Below are positions 16,877 through 24,992 of a stretch of 64,000 nucleotides of DNA, piece by piece. The position numbers were made by a program, and so were the translations under genes. Source of the stretch: Tabrizicola sp. Its GTDB lineage: Bacteria > Pseudomonadota > Alphaproteobacteria > Rhodobacterales > Rhodobacteraceae. Within the stretch, counting starts at the first letter, position 1. The number at the start of each line of letters is the position of its first letter. The DNA lies in contig JALOTD010000012.1 of assembly GCA_025458105.1 (NCBI GenBank), positions 39,367 to 103,366 on the forward strand, given 5' to 3'. Below the pieces are notes generated by a model, which did not search any database, was not told the DNA's origin, and saw only the letters and a program-made list of their open reading frames with translations.

Positions 16877-17196
16877 TGGGCATGGAGAAGTTCAGCAAGC
16901 CGGGCCTTGGGAAGTGGCGGGTTGTGCAGAAGGCCGAGGAGGTCTTTGAGGTTCGCACACCCGACAACGCGGTCTATGGCCGCTACAGCTCGCTTTCGCA
17001 GGCCGCCGCGACCGCGTCCACCCGGCAGAAAGAGACTGATCTGGCTGCACGCCGCAAAACCCGTGCCTGCATGTGCTGCACGGAGCCCTTCCAGAGCGAG
17101 GGCATCCACAACCGGTTGTGCAGCCGCTGCCGGTCGAAGGAGGCCGACAACTGGAACCCCTACGGCCTGGCCCCCCGGAGCGGACGAGCGAAATGA
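16876..17196 (+). CDS. small zinc-ribbon-like early protein
   Basis: 106 aa from the ATG at 16876, eight bases after AGGAG; a GTG one codon earlier is an alternative. The C-terminal half has CMCCTEPFQSEGIHNRLCSRC, two CxxC pairs that should bind a zinc ion, followed by KEADNWNPYGL. The N-terminal half (FEVRTPDNAVYGRYSSLSQA) resembles a small beta domain. Zinc ribbons of this kind are common in phage early proteins that bind nucleic acid. Confidence 0.6.
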   Translation: MGMEKFSKPGLGKWRVVQKAEEVFEVRTPDNAVYGRYSSLSQAAATASTRQKETDLAARRKTRACMCCTEPFQSEGIHNRLCSRCRSKEADNWNPYGLAPRSGRAK

Positions 17197-17447
17197 GCGC
17201 GATCGGCCGGATCCATGCTGCCAGCCTTTCCAGTCCCCGGCTGCGCCGGTTGCTGAAGGTGCTCGGGACCGGCCAGACGCTGACCACGCTGGATATCGTG
17301 CGGCGGGCCAAGGTGATGGCGGTCAGCGCCAGCATCTCGGAGCTGCGCGTCCACAGCGCGGAAATCACCTGCGTCCGGCAGGCTGCCCCCAGCGGAGTGG
17401 GCACCTGCTTCTACTACACCATGACGAAGGCACCTGACCTGAAATGA
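17193..17447 (+). CDS. small winged-helix early protein
   Basis: 84 aa from the ATG at 17193 (ATGA overlap). The segment TGQTLTTLDIVRRAKVMAVSASISELR fits a helix-turn-helix with a recognition helix, followed by a wing-like C-terminus (GVGTCFYYTM). It resembles the phage helix-turn-helix domain proteins that read operator or host DNA. No target can be named. Confidence 0.55.
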   Translation: MSAIGRIHAASLSSPRLRRLLKVLGTGQTLTTLDIVRRAKVMAVSASISELRVHSAEITCVRQAAPSGVGTCFYYTMTKAPDLK

Positions 17448-17716
17448 CCCTACCGGAAGACGCGCGATCGGTACTCAACTATGTGGACTGGACCCTCGGT
17501 CAGCTTTGCCTGATCGTGGGCGACCTCTGCAGAGAAGCTCACATGTCCGATGAGGACATCAAGGATATCCTTTCCCAGGGCAACTCCGATCACCTCGAAA
17601 TCATCAGCGATGAGGCTGACTCAGCTCTCTTGAGAATCGAGCAAATCGTCACCGAAGCACGGCTCTCGATCCAAACCCTCGTCGCTACCTATCGGGCGGA
17701 GGCTGATCGTGGCTGA
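17444..17716 (+). CDS. small acidic early protein
   Basis: 90 aa, acidic and helical (SDEDIKDILSQGNSDHLEIISDEADS). No domain recognised. It overlaps its neighbours by four and eight bases. Acidic small phage proteins often act as inhibitors or DNA mimics, but there is no specific evidence here. Confidence 0.5.
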   Translation: MTLPEDARSVLNYVDWTLGQLCLIVGDLCREAHMSDEDIKDILSQGNSDHLEIISDEADSALLRIEQIVTEARLSIQTLVATYRAEADRG

Positions 17717-18569
17717 ACGTATGCCTTCCTTCAGCGAAGTGGCGCTTGCAGACATCCGGGTGCCGGCCGACCGGCTGCGTCCGATCAGCGAGGCTAAGGT
17801 CGCAGCCCTGATGCAAGTGATCGAGGAAGGCGTGTTCCTGGGCGCGATCACCGTGCGCCGGCTCGGCAAAACCAACACCCTGATCGATGGGGCGCACCGG
17901 CTGGAAGCTGTGCGGCGCCTGGGCCGGGAGACGATCCGCGCCGACGTGCTGGACTGCAGCTCCAGCGAGGCACGACGGCTGGAAGTGACCGGCAACCTGA
18001 CTGCCGGAATGACGCCTGTTCAGGACGCCATCTTCCTTGGCGTCTATCAGGACGAATACGAAAAGCTGCACCCGGAGACGAAGCGTGGCGTGGCCGGTGC
18101 GCTCGCGAAGAACGGTCTGCAACGTGCAAATTTGCACGTTGCAGAACTCGTCGCCGAGAGCCGCCAGATCACTCCAGCGCAGGTGCGCAGGATTATCGCT
18201 GCTGGGCGCGCCCTGACTCGCGACGAGCGTGCCGCCCTTCAAGCTGCGCGCCACAAGATCCCGATGAGCGAGGTCGAGAAGCTGGGCAAGATCGGCGATC
18301 AGCCGCTCCGGGCCCTGGCTGTCGAAGCGCTGCTTGAGGGCAAGAAGGTCGCCACGGCCATCCGCGCCGCGAAGGCCGAGGCGGGCGGTGAAGCCCCCGT
18401 TAAGGACCCGGCTGAAGAGGCCTTCACGGCTCTTTCCAAGGCCTGGGCACGGGCGCCGATGGCCGCGAAGAATCGGTTCCTGATGCAGTACCGCCACGAG
18501 GTTTGGGAAGCCCAGAACAAGGGCGAGCCGCTGGCCAACTTCCTGGAACCGGAGGGGGATGAAAAGTGA
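17709..18569 (+). CDS. ParB-like (ParB/Spo0J N-terminal domain) protein
   Basis: 286 aa from the GTG at 17709; an ATG at 17721 is also possible. Residues 8-80 are a ParB N-terminal domain (DIRVPADRLRPISEAKVAALMQ, then TLIDGAHRLEAVRRLG, the GxHR box that binds CTP or nucleic acid in this family). Residues 120-200 are helical and may contain the DNA-binding HTH. A perfect 30-bp palindrome lies inside its own coding sequence at 18116-18145. It precedes the transposase with a four-base overlap. Possible roles are transposition control, partition-like DNA binding or regulation. Confidence 0.82.
   Translation: MAERMPSFSEVALADIRVPADRLRPISEAKVAALMQVIEEGVFLGAITVRRLGKTNTLIDGAHRLEAVRRLGRETIRADVLDCSSSEARRLEVTGNLTAGMTPVQDAIFLGVYQDEYEKLHPETKRGVAGALAKNGLQRANLHVAELVAESRQITPAQVRRIIAAGRALTRDERAALQAARHKIPMSEVEKLGKIGDQPLRALAVEALLEGKKVATAIRAAKAEAGGEAPVKDPAEEAFTALSKAWARAPMAAKNRFLMQYRHEVWEAQNKGEPLANFLEPEGDEK
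18116..18145. promoter_or_regulatory. perfect 30-bp palindrome within the ParB-like gene
   Basis: The half TCTGCAACGTGCAAA (18116-18130) is followed directly by its exact complement (18131-18145). A perfect dyad of this length in coding DNA is very unlikely by chance. Its half-site recurs with one change at 13754-13767 near the phage left end. It is a candidate operator or parS-like centre for the protein encoded around it. Confidence 0.7.
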
Positions 18570-20707
18570 CCCTCACCCCCGCCCAGGAATGGTGGACGCC
18601 TGCGCAGATCGCCGAGAGCGGTCTGCCGGACCTGCCGAAGACCCGGCAGGGCGTTGACGCTCTGGCAGACCGGCTGAACTGGCGCGGAGCCAGCAAGTTC
18701 GCGCGCCGTCGGGCGGGCAAGGGCGGGGGCTGGGAGTACAGCTGGAAGCTCTTCCCGAACCGGGCCCAGCAGGCGCTGATCAAGCAGGCCGTAGCCCCGA
18801 AGGCCGCTGCCGCCCGCGCCCGTGACGAGGTCTGGGCCTGGTACGAGGGCCTGCCGCAGACTGTGAAATCCAAGGCCGAGGCGCGACTTCTGGTGATCCA
18901 GAAGGTCGAGGCGCTGGAACCCGGCATCGGGCGGTTCCTGGCTGTCGAACAGGTGGCGCAGATGGATCAGGTCGGGGCGCGCACGGTCTGGTCGTGGTTC
19001 GCCATGATCGAGGGGATCGCGGTGCATGACCGGCTGGCTTACCTCGCGCCCCGGAACCGCGCCGCCGAGAAGCGGCCCCGCGCCAAGGAGTGCAGCCCGG
19101 AGTTCGTCGAGCTTCTGAAGTCGGACTATCTGCGCCTGGAAGCCCCGCCCTTCACCGACTGCTATCGCCGCGCCGTGCGGGTGGCCAAAGAGAAGGGCCT
19201 GGACATCCTGCCCGAGCGGACCATGCGGAGGCATCTCGACGCGGCCGTCAGCCGGGTGACCCAAGTGCTGGCGCGGCAGGGCGTCGATGCCGTCAAGCGG
19301 CTCTTCCCCTCTCAGGTCCGGGACAAGACCTGTCTTCAGGCCTTGCAGGCGGTGAACGCCGACTTCCACAAGTTCGACGTTTTCGTCCGCTGGCCAGCCG
19401 TCGGCAGCGAGCCCGGCCTTGTCACGCGGCCCCAGATGGTCGCGTTCCAGGACATCTATTCGGGCCGCATCCTGGCCTGGCGGATCGACCAGACGCCCAA
19501 CTCGACTGCCGTCATGCTGTGCGCGGGCGACATGATCGAGGCCTGGGGCATCCCGGAGCATGTCCTCCTAGACAACGGGCGCGAGTTCGCAGCGAAGGCC
19601 ATCACCGGCGGCGCTGCCACCCGGTTCCGGTTCAAGGTCAAGGAAGACGACATTCCGGGCCTCTTCACGGCGCTTGGCTGCACGATCCACTGGGCCACGC
19701 CCTACAGCGGCCAATCGAAGCCGATCGAGCGCGCCTTCCGGGACATGTGCCAGTCCATCGCAAAGGACCCGCGCCTGGCTGGGGCCTACACCGGCAACAC
19801 GATCGACGCGAAGCCCGAGAACTACGGCAGCCGCGCGGTGGAGCTGGAGGAGTTCCTGAAAGTCGTCGCCGAGGGGATCGAGGAGCACAATGCCCGCGAG
19901 AACCGCCGGTCAGAAGTGGCCTTCGGGCGGTCTTTCAACGCGGTCTTCGACGAAAGCTATGCGACCGCGCCGATCCGCAAGGCGACCGAGGCGCAGCGCC
20001 GGTTGTGGCTGCTGGGGGCCGAGGGCCTGCGGGCCGATGCCAAGAGCGGGATGATCCGCTTCCAGGGGAACGAGTTCTGGGAGCCCTGGCTGACAGAGTT
20101 CGCGGGCCATCGAGTGGTGATCCGCTTCGCCCCAGCGGATCTGTGGTCGGGCATCCATGTCTATGCCCAGGACGGGGCCTATCTCGGCCATGCCGCGTGC
20201 CGGTTGAAGGTCGGCTTCTTCGACATGGACGAGGCGCGCATCCATGCCCGCGCACGGTCGGCTTGGCTGAAGGCTCAGAAAGCCGAAGTCGAGGCACATC
20301 GGACACTGACGGCCATGCAGTTGGGGATGACCGTGGACGCGCTGTCCACCGCGCCTGTGCCCAGGGTCGAGGCCAAAGTAGTGCGCGCACAGTTCGGCAA
20401 GGCGCTACCCGAGGCTCCGGCCCGGCCCAGCGGGTCGCCGCCGATCGACGAGGCGACCTTCGATCGCATTCAGGCGGGCGTTGTCGCCAATCTGGACGCC
20501 GCACGGGCAGGCAAGACCCCTGCCGCGACGGCCGAGGAAACCGCACGCGACCGGTTCCGCCGGGCCTTGGACATCGAACGGAAGCTGGAGGCAGGTGAAC
20601 CCGTCACGCGGGACCAAGAGCGCTGGCTCTCGGTCTTCCAGAACACCTCGGAATACCGGTCGGAGCGTCTGCTCTGGGACGATTTCGGGGACGCGATTTT
20701 CGGATGA
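18566..20707 (+). CDS. A: MuA-type DDE transposase
   Basis: 713 aa with a GTG start overlapping the preceding stop. The N-terminal winged-helix Mu DNA-binding domain (residues 8-75: WWTPAQIAESGLPDLPKTRQG, then GWEYSW) is followed by helical end-binding domains. The rve-type catalytic core supplies the DDE triad at D266 (NADFHKF), D336 (LLDNGREF) and E388 (QSKPIERAF), close to MuA D269/D336/E392. The C-terminus (about 560-713) matches the target-capture/MuB-interacting part. It joins the phage ends to target DNA, so the element replicates by transposition. Confidence 0.97.
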   Translation: MTLTPAQEWWTPAQIAESGLPDLPKTRQGVDALADRLNWRGASKFARRRAGKGGGWEYSWKLFPNRAQQALIKQAVAPKAAAARARDEVWAWYEGLPQTVKSKAEARLLVIQKVEALEPGIGRFLAVEQVAQMDQVGARTVWSWFAMIEGIAVHDRLAYLAPRNRAAEKRPRAKECSPEFVELLKSDYLRLEAPPFTDCYRRAVRVAKEKGLDILPERTMRRHLDAAVSRVTQVLARQGVDAVKRLFPSQVRDKTCLQALQAVNADFHKFDVFVRWPAVGSEPGLVTRPQMVAFQDIYSGRILAWRIDQTPNSTAVMLCAGDMIEAWGIPEHVLLDNGREFAAKAITGGAATRFRFKVKEDDIPGLFTALGCTIHWATPYSGQSKPIERAFRDMCQSIAKDPRLAGAYTGNTIDAKPENYGSRAVELEEFLKVVAEGIEEHNARENRRSEVAFGRSFNAVFDESYATAPIRKATEAQRRLWLLGAEGLRADAKSGMIRFQGNEFWEPWLTEFAGHRVVIRFAPADLWSGIHVYAQDGAYLGHAACRLKVGFFDMDEARIHARARSAWLKAQKAEVEAHRTLTAMQLGMTVDALSTAPVPRVEAKVVRAQFGKALPEAPARPSGSPPIDEATFDRIQAGVVANLDAARAGKTPAATAEETARDRFRRALDIERKLEAGEPVTRDQERWLSVFQNTSEYRSERLLWDDFGDAIFG

Positions 20708-20766
20708 GGGGAGCCGCCGGGGGCGGGCAAACACCCCACGGCGGCGAGTAGTGAGCAGGAGAGAAA

Positions 20767-21540
20767 ATGACAGGAACTGGGGAACTTTACAATACGGTCG
20801 CGCCCTTGGCGAACGTGACGCGCCTGGTGGCACTTGTAGACCGGTGCCAGAACCGGGGTCCGGGACTTCCTGGACTTGGCTGCTTTTTCGGGCGCGCCGG
20901 TTTGGGCAAGACCACGGGCGGGATCTACGTCACGAACACGATGAGCGCCTGCCACGTCGAGGCGTTGCCTTTCGGCGGGCTGAAGAAGCTTCTGGAAATG
21001 ATCGTGACCGAGTTGGGGCTGCGTCCGAAGCGTTTGATCCCCGACATGTTCGACCAGGCTGCCGCAGAACTGGCCGTGACCGGCCGCCCGCTGATCATCG
21101 ACGAGGCCGACCACATCCTGGCGACCAAGACGATCGAGGCTGTCCGCAAGCTGCACGACGTCTCTGGCGCACCGGTGATCCTGATGGGTGAGGAGCTGCT
21201 GCCACAGAAGCTGCAGGCTTGGGAGCGGGTTCATGGCCGCATGCTGGCCTGGGTCGAGGCTGAGCCGGGCACCATCAAGGACGTTGAGCATCTGGCGCGA
21301 GTCTATGCGCGGGACGTCGAGATCGTGCCCGAGCTGCGAGAGGCGGTCCTGACGGCCTCTCGGGGTTCGATCCGCTACATCAGCACCAACCTTGCTGCCA
21401 TCGCCGAGTTCGCGGCGGTGCGCGGTCTGGTCCGCATGACCCTGGCCGACTGGGGCAACGGGGCCTTCCACACTGGCGAGCCGCCGGTCCTGCGGCGCGG
21501 GGCTGTCCCTGCCGTGGCGCGGAAGGGGAGGGCGGCATGA
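20767..21540 (+). CDS. B: MuB-type AAA+ ATPase, target selector
   Basis: 257 aa. Walker A is FGRAGLGKTT (residues 41-50) and Walker B is LIIDEAD (109-115). The C-terminal helical part (DVEIVPELREAVLTASRGSIRYISTNL) corresponds to the MuB domain that contacts MuA and DNA. MuB binds target DNA, stimulates MuA and gives target immunity. It follows the transposase gene after 59 bp. Confidence 0.93.
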   Translation: MTGTGELYNTVAPLANVTRLVALVDRCQNRGPGLPGLGCFFGRAGLGKTTGGIYVTNTMSACHVEALPFGGLKKLLEMIVTELGLRPKRLIPDMFDQAAAELAVTGRPLIIDEADHILATKTIEAVRKLHDVSGAPVILMGEELLPQKLQAWERVHGRMLAWVEAEPGTIKDVEHLARVYARDVEIVPELREAVLTASRGSIRYISTNLAAIAEFAAVRGLVRMTLADWGNGAFHTGEPPVLRRGAVPAVARKGRAA

Positions 21541-22085
21541 CGCACGATTGGACCAAGGACGCAGAATCGATGGCAGAGGCAGCCTTTGCCCTGGCCTGCA
21601 CGCTCGACCAGTTTGGCTACACAGACCTGGCCCGGCGCATGGACAAGTCGTCGACCTGGGCCCGAAACCGGGTACAGGCCTGGATCAAGGCCGGTCTTCT
21701 GGAGGAAGTCCCGGCGGACGAGGGTGCCCCATGGCAATGGCGAGTGAAGGACAGCGCGAGGCAGGCGTTGCAGGTCCGCGCCCGGTCGCCTGAGGACAAT
21801 CTCTGGACCGCAATGCGGCAGATGAAGAGCTTCAGCCCACGCACCTTGGCGGCCCATGCGACAACCGAGACCGTCGCGATTTCATTGGAGAACGCCCAAG
21901 CGTACTGCCGCGCTTTGCTTGGTGCGGGCTATCTGGCCGTAGCCCGGAAGGCCGTCCCAGGCAGGACCGAGCCGATCTACCGGCTGATCCGCAACACCGG
22001 CCCCCGTCCGCCGCGCGAAAAGCGAGTCCGCGCCGTAATCGACGCCAACACCGAGCAGACCATCGTGATCGGGGGTGGCCAATGA
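21537..22085 (+). CDS. early protein with predicted winged-helix domains
   Basis: 182 aa, ATGA overlap with the MuB gene. Residues 10-55 (LDQFGYTDLARRMDKSSTWARNRVQAWIKAGLLEEV) and 90-155 (SFSPRTLAAHATTETVAISLENAQAYCRALLGAGYL) each look like an HTH plus wing, giving two tandem DNA-binding units. No family name recognised. The protein probably takes part in replication or early control. Confidence 0.6.
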   Translation: MTHDWTKDAESMAEAAFALACTLDQFGYTDLARRMDKSSTWARNRVQAWIKAGLLEEVPADEGAPWQWRVKDSARQALQVRARSPEDNLWTAMRQMKSFSPRTLAAHATTETVAISLENAQAYCRALLGAGYLAVARKAVPGRTEPIYRLIRNTGPRPPREKRVRAVIDANTEQTIVIGGGQ

Positions 22086-22456
22086 GCGCCGACATGATTG
22101 CGATGGCCGAAGAGGCCTGGGGTGCGCCCTTGCCCGACTGGATCCGTGCGCTGGCCATCGCCTGCGGCCGTTCCAGCCAGTCGAAGGTCGCAGCCCAGCT
22201 GGACCGGTCGCCTGCCGTCGTCAGCACCGTCCTGCGCAAGAAGTATGCCGGGTCCTACGAGCGGATCGAGGAGCGGGTCAGGGGCATACTCATGGACGGG
22301 CGGGTCGAGTGCCCGGCCCTGGGGCAGCTTCCCAGCCACGAATGCCAGGACTGGCGGGAGAAGTCCAAGACCTTCGCCCCCGGCAATCCGCTGCGCACTC
22401 GTATGTTCCGGGCCTGCCAGCGCTGCCCGGTCTTCAAGGGGGAGGGAGAGGCATAA
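22082..22456 (+). CDS. early DNA-binding protein, HTH plus cysteine motif
   Basis: 124 aa. The N-terminal half includes SSQSKVAAQLDRSPAVVSTVLRKKYAG, an HTH of the XRE-like kind. The C-terminus carries VECPALGQLPSHEC and ACQRCPVF, four cysteines that could hold zinc. Similar small proteins are frequent in Mu-like phages of Rhodobacterales. It overlaps both neighbours. Confidence 0.6.
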   Translation: MSADMIAMAEEAWGAPLPDWIRALAIACGRSSQSKVAAQLDRSPAVVSTVLRKKYAGSYERIEERVRGILMDGRVECPALGQLPSHECQDWREKSKTFAPGNPLRTRMFRACQRCPVFKGEGEA

Positions 22457-22959
22457 TGGGACCTGCACTTTTTGGGGTAATTCACACGTTGAGCCCGCAA
22501 CGCCAATCGCCACCCTCCAAGCCGTCGATCAGCCAGTTGATCCGAGCCTATGCACGTCTTCTGGGTCTTTCCGTCGATGACCTGACCGGACCAAGCAAGG
22601 CTGCGGTCATCAGTCATCATCGGCACCGGCTGATGTACCTGATCCGGCAAATCGATCCGACAGCGTCCTACACGCTGATCGGTCGCTATCTGGGCGGGCG
22701 CGACATGGCCACTGTCCATGAGGCCGTCCGCAAGGTCGGCTATGGCGCTAACGCTGACCGCATGCTGGCCGACCAACTGGTCGAGACAGCACGGCAAGTC
22801 GTGCAGGAGGCCCACGAGGAGGCATCGACAGAGCGACAGGCGAGGCCCTGGCAGCTGCTTGCGGCGATCCAGGTCCTTCACGACGGCGAGCTGACCGACG
22901 CCGAGGCCCGCAAGGCAGCGCTGTCCTTCCTGAGCCAGCTGGAGGGTGCCAATGGCTGA
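22456..22959 (+). CDS. stand-alone DnaA domain IV-like DNA-binding protein
   Basis: 167 aa from the ATG at 22456 (shares a base with the preceding TAA). Residues 20-95 match DnaA domain IV: ISQLIRAYARLLGLSVDDLTGPSK, HHRHRLMYLIRQI and the signature IGRYLGGRDMATVHEAVRKV, where DnaA has GGRDHTTVLHACRKI. No AAA+ domain is present. In DnaA this domain reads the 9-mer DnaA box. The phage protein may bind host origin-like boxes or phage DNA. The C-terminal third (ARPWQLLAAIQVLHDGELTDAEARK) is a separate helical region. Confidence 0.75.
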   Translation: MGPALFGVIHTLSPQRQSPPSKPSISQLIRAYARLLGLSVDDLTGPSKAAVISHHRHRLMYLIRQIDPTASYTLIGRYLGGRDMATVHEAVRKVGYGANADRMLADQLVETARQVVQEAHEEASTERQARPWQLLAAIQVLHDGELTDAEARKAALSFLSQLEGANG

Positions 22960-23185
22960 GGTGCCCCACAACCCGAAGACCCTGCGCCAGGTGATAGAAG
23001 GTGCCTCTCGCGCGGTCGGAAAAATCGACATGCACGGCCTGCGCGGCATCACTGGCCTGTCGATCACCGAAATCGAGGACATGGCCCTGGCGCTGGTCGC
23101 CCTGGGCCTGATCGCCACCCCGCCGGGCGAAGCCCCGCCCGACACCCTGATCCTGACCCGAAAGGAGGCCCAAGATGGCCAGTGA
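22952..23185 (+). CDS. small early protein, winged-helix-like
   Basis: 77 aa from the ATG at 22952; a GTG at 22946 is an alternative. MHGLRGITGLSITEIEDMALALVALGLI fits a short HTH, ending with a wing-like LILTRKE. It overlaps the previous gene by eight and the next by eleven bases. Confidence 0.5.
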   Translation: MAEVPHNPKTLRQVIEGASRAVGKIDMHGLRGITGLSITEIEDMALALVALGLIATPPGEAPPDTLILTRKEAQDGQ

Positions 23186-23828
23186 GTTCAAACCCGCGCC
23201 GATCCCCACCGGGCGCATCACCATCGACGGGACCGAGCGGATCATAGACGCCAAAGGCGGCTACCTGCCCGTCTCGACCGTCAAACCCGCCGACCTGCTG
23301 ATCGACCAGACCGTGCGCAGCATCATGGGCTGGATGGTCGCGGCCAGCGAGCAGATCGCCCGGCTGAAGGCCCACACCTTCGAGGACATTGGCGCGCTGG
23401 AGGCGCTTCTGGCCGAGCAGTATGGCGCGACCCTGGGCGGCAAGAAGGGCAACATGACCCTGACCAGCTTTGACGGCTGCCTGAAGGTGCAGGTCCAGGT
23501 CGCAGACCGACTGACCTTCGGACCCGAGCTTCAGATCGCCAAGACCCTGCTGGACGAGTGCCTGAACGAATGGGCAGCCAGCGCCCGGCCCGAGTTGCAG
23601 GCCATCGTCACCCGCGCCTTCAACACCGACAAGGAAGGCCAGATCAACCGGGCCGAGATCTTCACCCTGTTGCGGCTGGAAATCGAGGACGCGCGCTGGA
23701 AAGAGGCCATGCGGGCGATCCGCGATGCGATCCGGGTCGAGGGCACCCAGACCTACATCCGCGCCTACCGCCGCGACAGCGCCGACCAGCCCTGGCACCC
23801 CGTGACCATCGACATGGCGAAGGCCTGA
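23175..23828 (+). CDS. DUF3164 family phage protein
   Basis: 217 aa. The N-terminus (YLPVSTVKPADLLIDQTVRSI), the middle (GKKGNMTLTSFDGCLKVQVQVADRLTFGPELQIAK) and the C-terminus (RWKEAMRAIRDAIRVEGTQTYIRAYRRD) match the DUF3164 family found in the early region of Mu-like phages. Function is unknown; its constant position between transposition genes and GemA suggests a role in replication. Confidence 0.85.
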   Translation: MASEFKPAPIPTGRITIDGTERIIDAKGGYLPVSTVKPADLLIDQTVRSIMGWMVAASEQIARLKAHTFEDIGALEALLAEQYGATLGGKKGNMTLTSFDGCLKVQVQVADRLTFGPELQIAKTLLDECLNEWAASARPELQAIVTRAFNTDKEGQINRAEIFTLLRLEIEDARWKEAMRAIRDAIRVEGTQTYIRAYRRDSADQPWHPVTIDMAKA

Positions 23829-23831
23829 GCC

Positions 23832-23972
23832 ATGGCAGACGCGTACTTGCCTGTCTGGATACATGACCTGCCCGCAGACTTCGTCTGCCAGCCCGACGGC
23901 CAACTCAGGCTGAAGGTCGCAGATGCCGTTGCCAAGGGAACGGTGAAGGTCGTTGCCGGGCCGCTTCTCTGA
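23832..23972 (+). CDS. 46-aa early protein
   Basis: ATG at 23832, four bases after the DUF3164 stop, reading MADAYLPVWIHDLPADFVCQ and ending GPLL at 23972. Codon use matches neighbouring genes and spacing is operon-like. No function can be suggested. Confidence 0.45.
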   Translation: MADAYLPVWIHDLPADFVCQPDGQLRLKVADAVAKGTVKVVAGPLL

Positions 23973-23975
23973 CAT

Positions 23976-24065
23976 GTGCGCGTGGACATCAAACGTCCCT
24001 ACTGGAGGCCAGAGAACGACCCGGCCCAGCCGCAACGCGCCACGCTGGAGGCTTATCATGGCTGA
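23976..24065 (+). CDS. possible 29-aa peptide
   Basis: GTG at 23976 opens a frame VRVDIKRPYWRPENDP ending at 24065, overlapping the next ATG by eight bases as is common in this operon. It is too short to be certain. Support is spacing and plausible composition only. Confidence 0.3.
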   Translation: MRVDIKRPYWRPENDPAQPQRATLEAYHG

Positions 24066-24186
24066 GGCCTTCGCGTTCTTCCTGGCCTGCACCGCCTTCG
24101 GCATCCTGCTCGGCCGCAGCTGGGACGCGGCCGCGCTGGCCCTGTGCCTGGCCTTGCTGATCGCGGTCACCCAGACCGTTCAGTGA
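24058..24186 (+). CDS. 42-aa single-helix membrane protein
   Basis: ATG at 24058. Nearly the whole protein is hydrophobic (AFAFFLACTAFGILLG and AALALCLALLIAVTQ), giving one long or two short membrane helices. Small membrane proteins of this kind occur in phage early regions; no specific role is visible. Confidence 0.45.
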   Translation: MAEAFAFFLACTAFGILLGRSWDAAALALCLALLIAVTQTVQ

Positions 24187-24258
24187 CCCCATCCCCGGCG
24201 GTGCGCCGCCGGGTCAACCCCGCGCCAGTGAGGCGCTGCCACCAGAGGAAGACCTGAC

Positions 24259-24525
24259 ATGACCGTGTCCAAAGGAAAACTGATCGACGACCTGGCCGAA
24301 ACCCAGGGCATGACGAAAGCCGCCGCAGGCGCCTGTGTGGATGCCCTCCTGAACCTGATCCGGGGCGGTGCCGCCGCCGGAGAGAAGGTGATCATCCAGG
24401 GCTTCGGCACCTTCGAGATGAAGACCCGAGCCGCCCGCACGGGCCGGAACCCGCAGACCGGCCTGCCGGTCGACATCCCGGCCTCAACCACGATGACCTT
24501 CAAGGCTGCCAAGCCCAAGGCCTGA
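24259..24525 (+). CDS. HU/IHF-family histone-like protein
   Basis: 88 aa, full family length. The N-terminal helices (SKGKLIDDLAETQGMTKAAAGACVDAL) and the arm region IIQGFGTFEMKTRAARTGRNPQTG, including the diagnostic GRNPxTG, are clear. HU and IHF bend DNA and are needed for Mu transposition complexes. A phage copy may ensure transposome or enhancer architecture independent of the host. Confidence 0.93.
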   Translation: MTVSKGKLIDDLAETQGMTKAAAGACVDALLNLIRGGAAAGEKVIIQGFGTFEMKTRAARTGRNPQTGLPVDIPASTTMTFKAAKPKA

Positions 24526-24532
24526 TCCTTTG

Positions 24533-24557
24533 CCCCCGGCCCTGCCTGGGCCGGGGG
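24533..24557 (+). terminator. 10-bp-stem GC hairpin after the HU gene
   Basis: CCCCCGGCCC at 24533-24542 pairs exactly with GGGCCGGGGG at 24548-24557 around a five-base loop, directly after the HU stop. There is no T run, so it may slow polymerase or stabilise mRNA rather than end transcription. Confidence 0.5.
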
Positions 24558-24581
24558 TGCTGCCACAAGGGGACGAACACC

Positions 24582-24992
24582 ATGGTTGCCTACAGTTTCA
24601 AACCGCGTTTCATCGAGCCGATCCGTCAGGGTCTGAAGACCCAGACGATCCGCGCCGTAGGCCTGCGCCGCCATGCCCGACCGGGCGAGCTGCTGCAGCT
24701 TTATTCCGGCATGCGGACCGCACATTGCCAGCGCATCCTGCCCGACACGCCCTGCCTGACGGTGATGAATGTCAAGATCACCTTCCGGGAGGGCGAGATC
24801 GCCCGGATCTTCACCGATTGTGTTCCGGTTCGAGACCTTGACGCATTCGCCCTGCGCGACGGGTTCACCGACGCGGTCGACATGTGGGCGTTCTGGCGCG
24901 ATAACCACCCGGAGACGGTTCCTGGCTGTTTTCGCGGCCTTCTGATCGAGTGGGCCCGCCCCGCCGAGACGGAAATGGCGGTGGCGGCATGA
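24582..24992 (+). CDS. ASCH-domain protein
   Basis: 136 aa. It opens with YSFKPRFIEPIRQGLKTQTIR, the typical ASCH start, where a basic residue after the first strand binds nucleotide or RNA, and continues with PGELLQLYSGMRT and the strand VMNVKITFREGEIARI. ASCH domains bind RNA or modified nucleosides; the YqfB branch hydrolyses N4-acetylcytidine. Phage copies are common near early modification genes. Exact activity here is unknown. Confidence 0.75.
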   Translation: MVAYSFKPRFIEPIRQGLKTQTIRAVGLRRHARPGELLQLYSGMRTAHCQRILPDTPCLTVMNVKITFREGEIARIFTDCVPVRDLDAFALRDGFTDAVDMWAFWRDNHPETVPGCFRGLLIEWARPAETEMAVAA

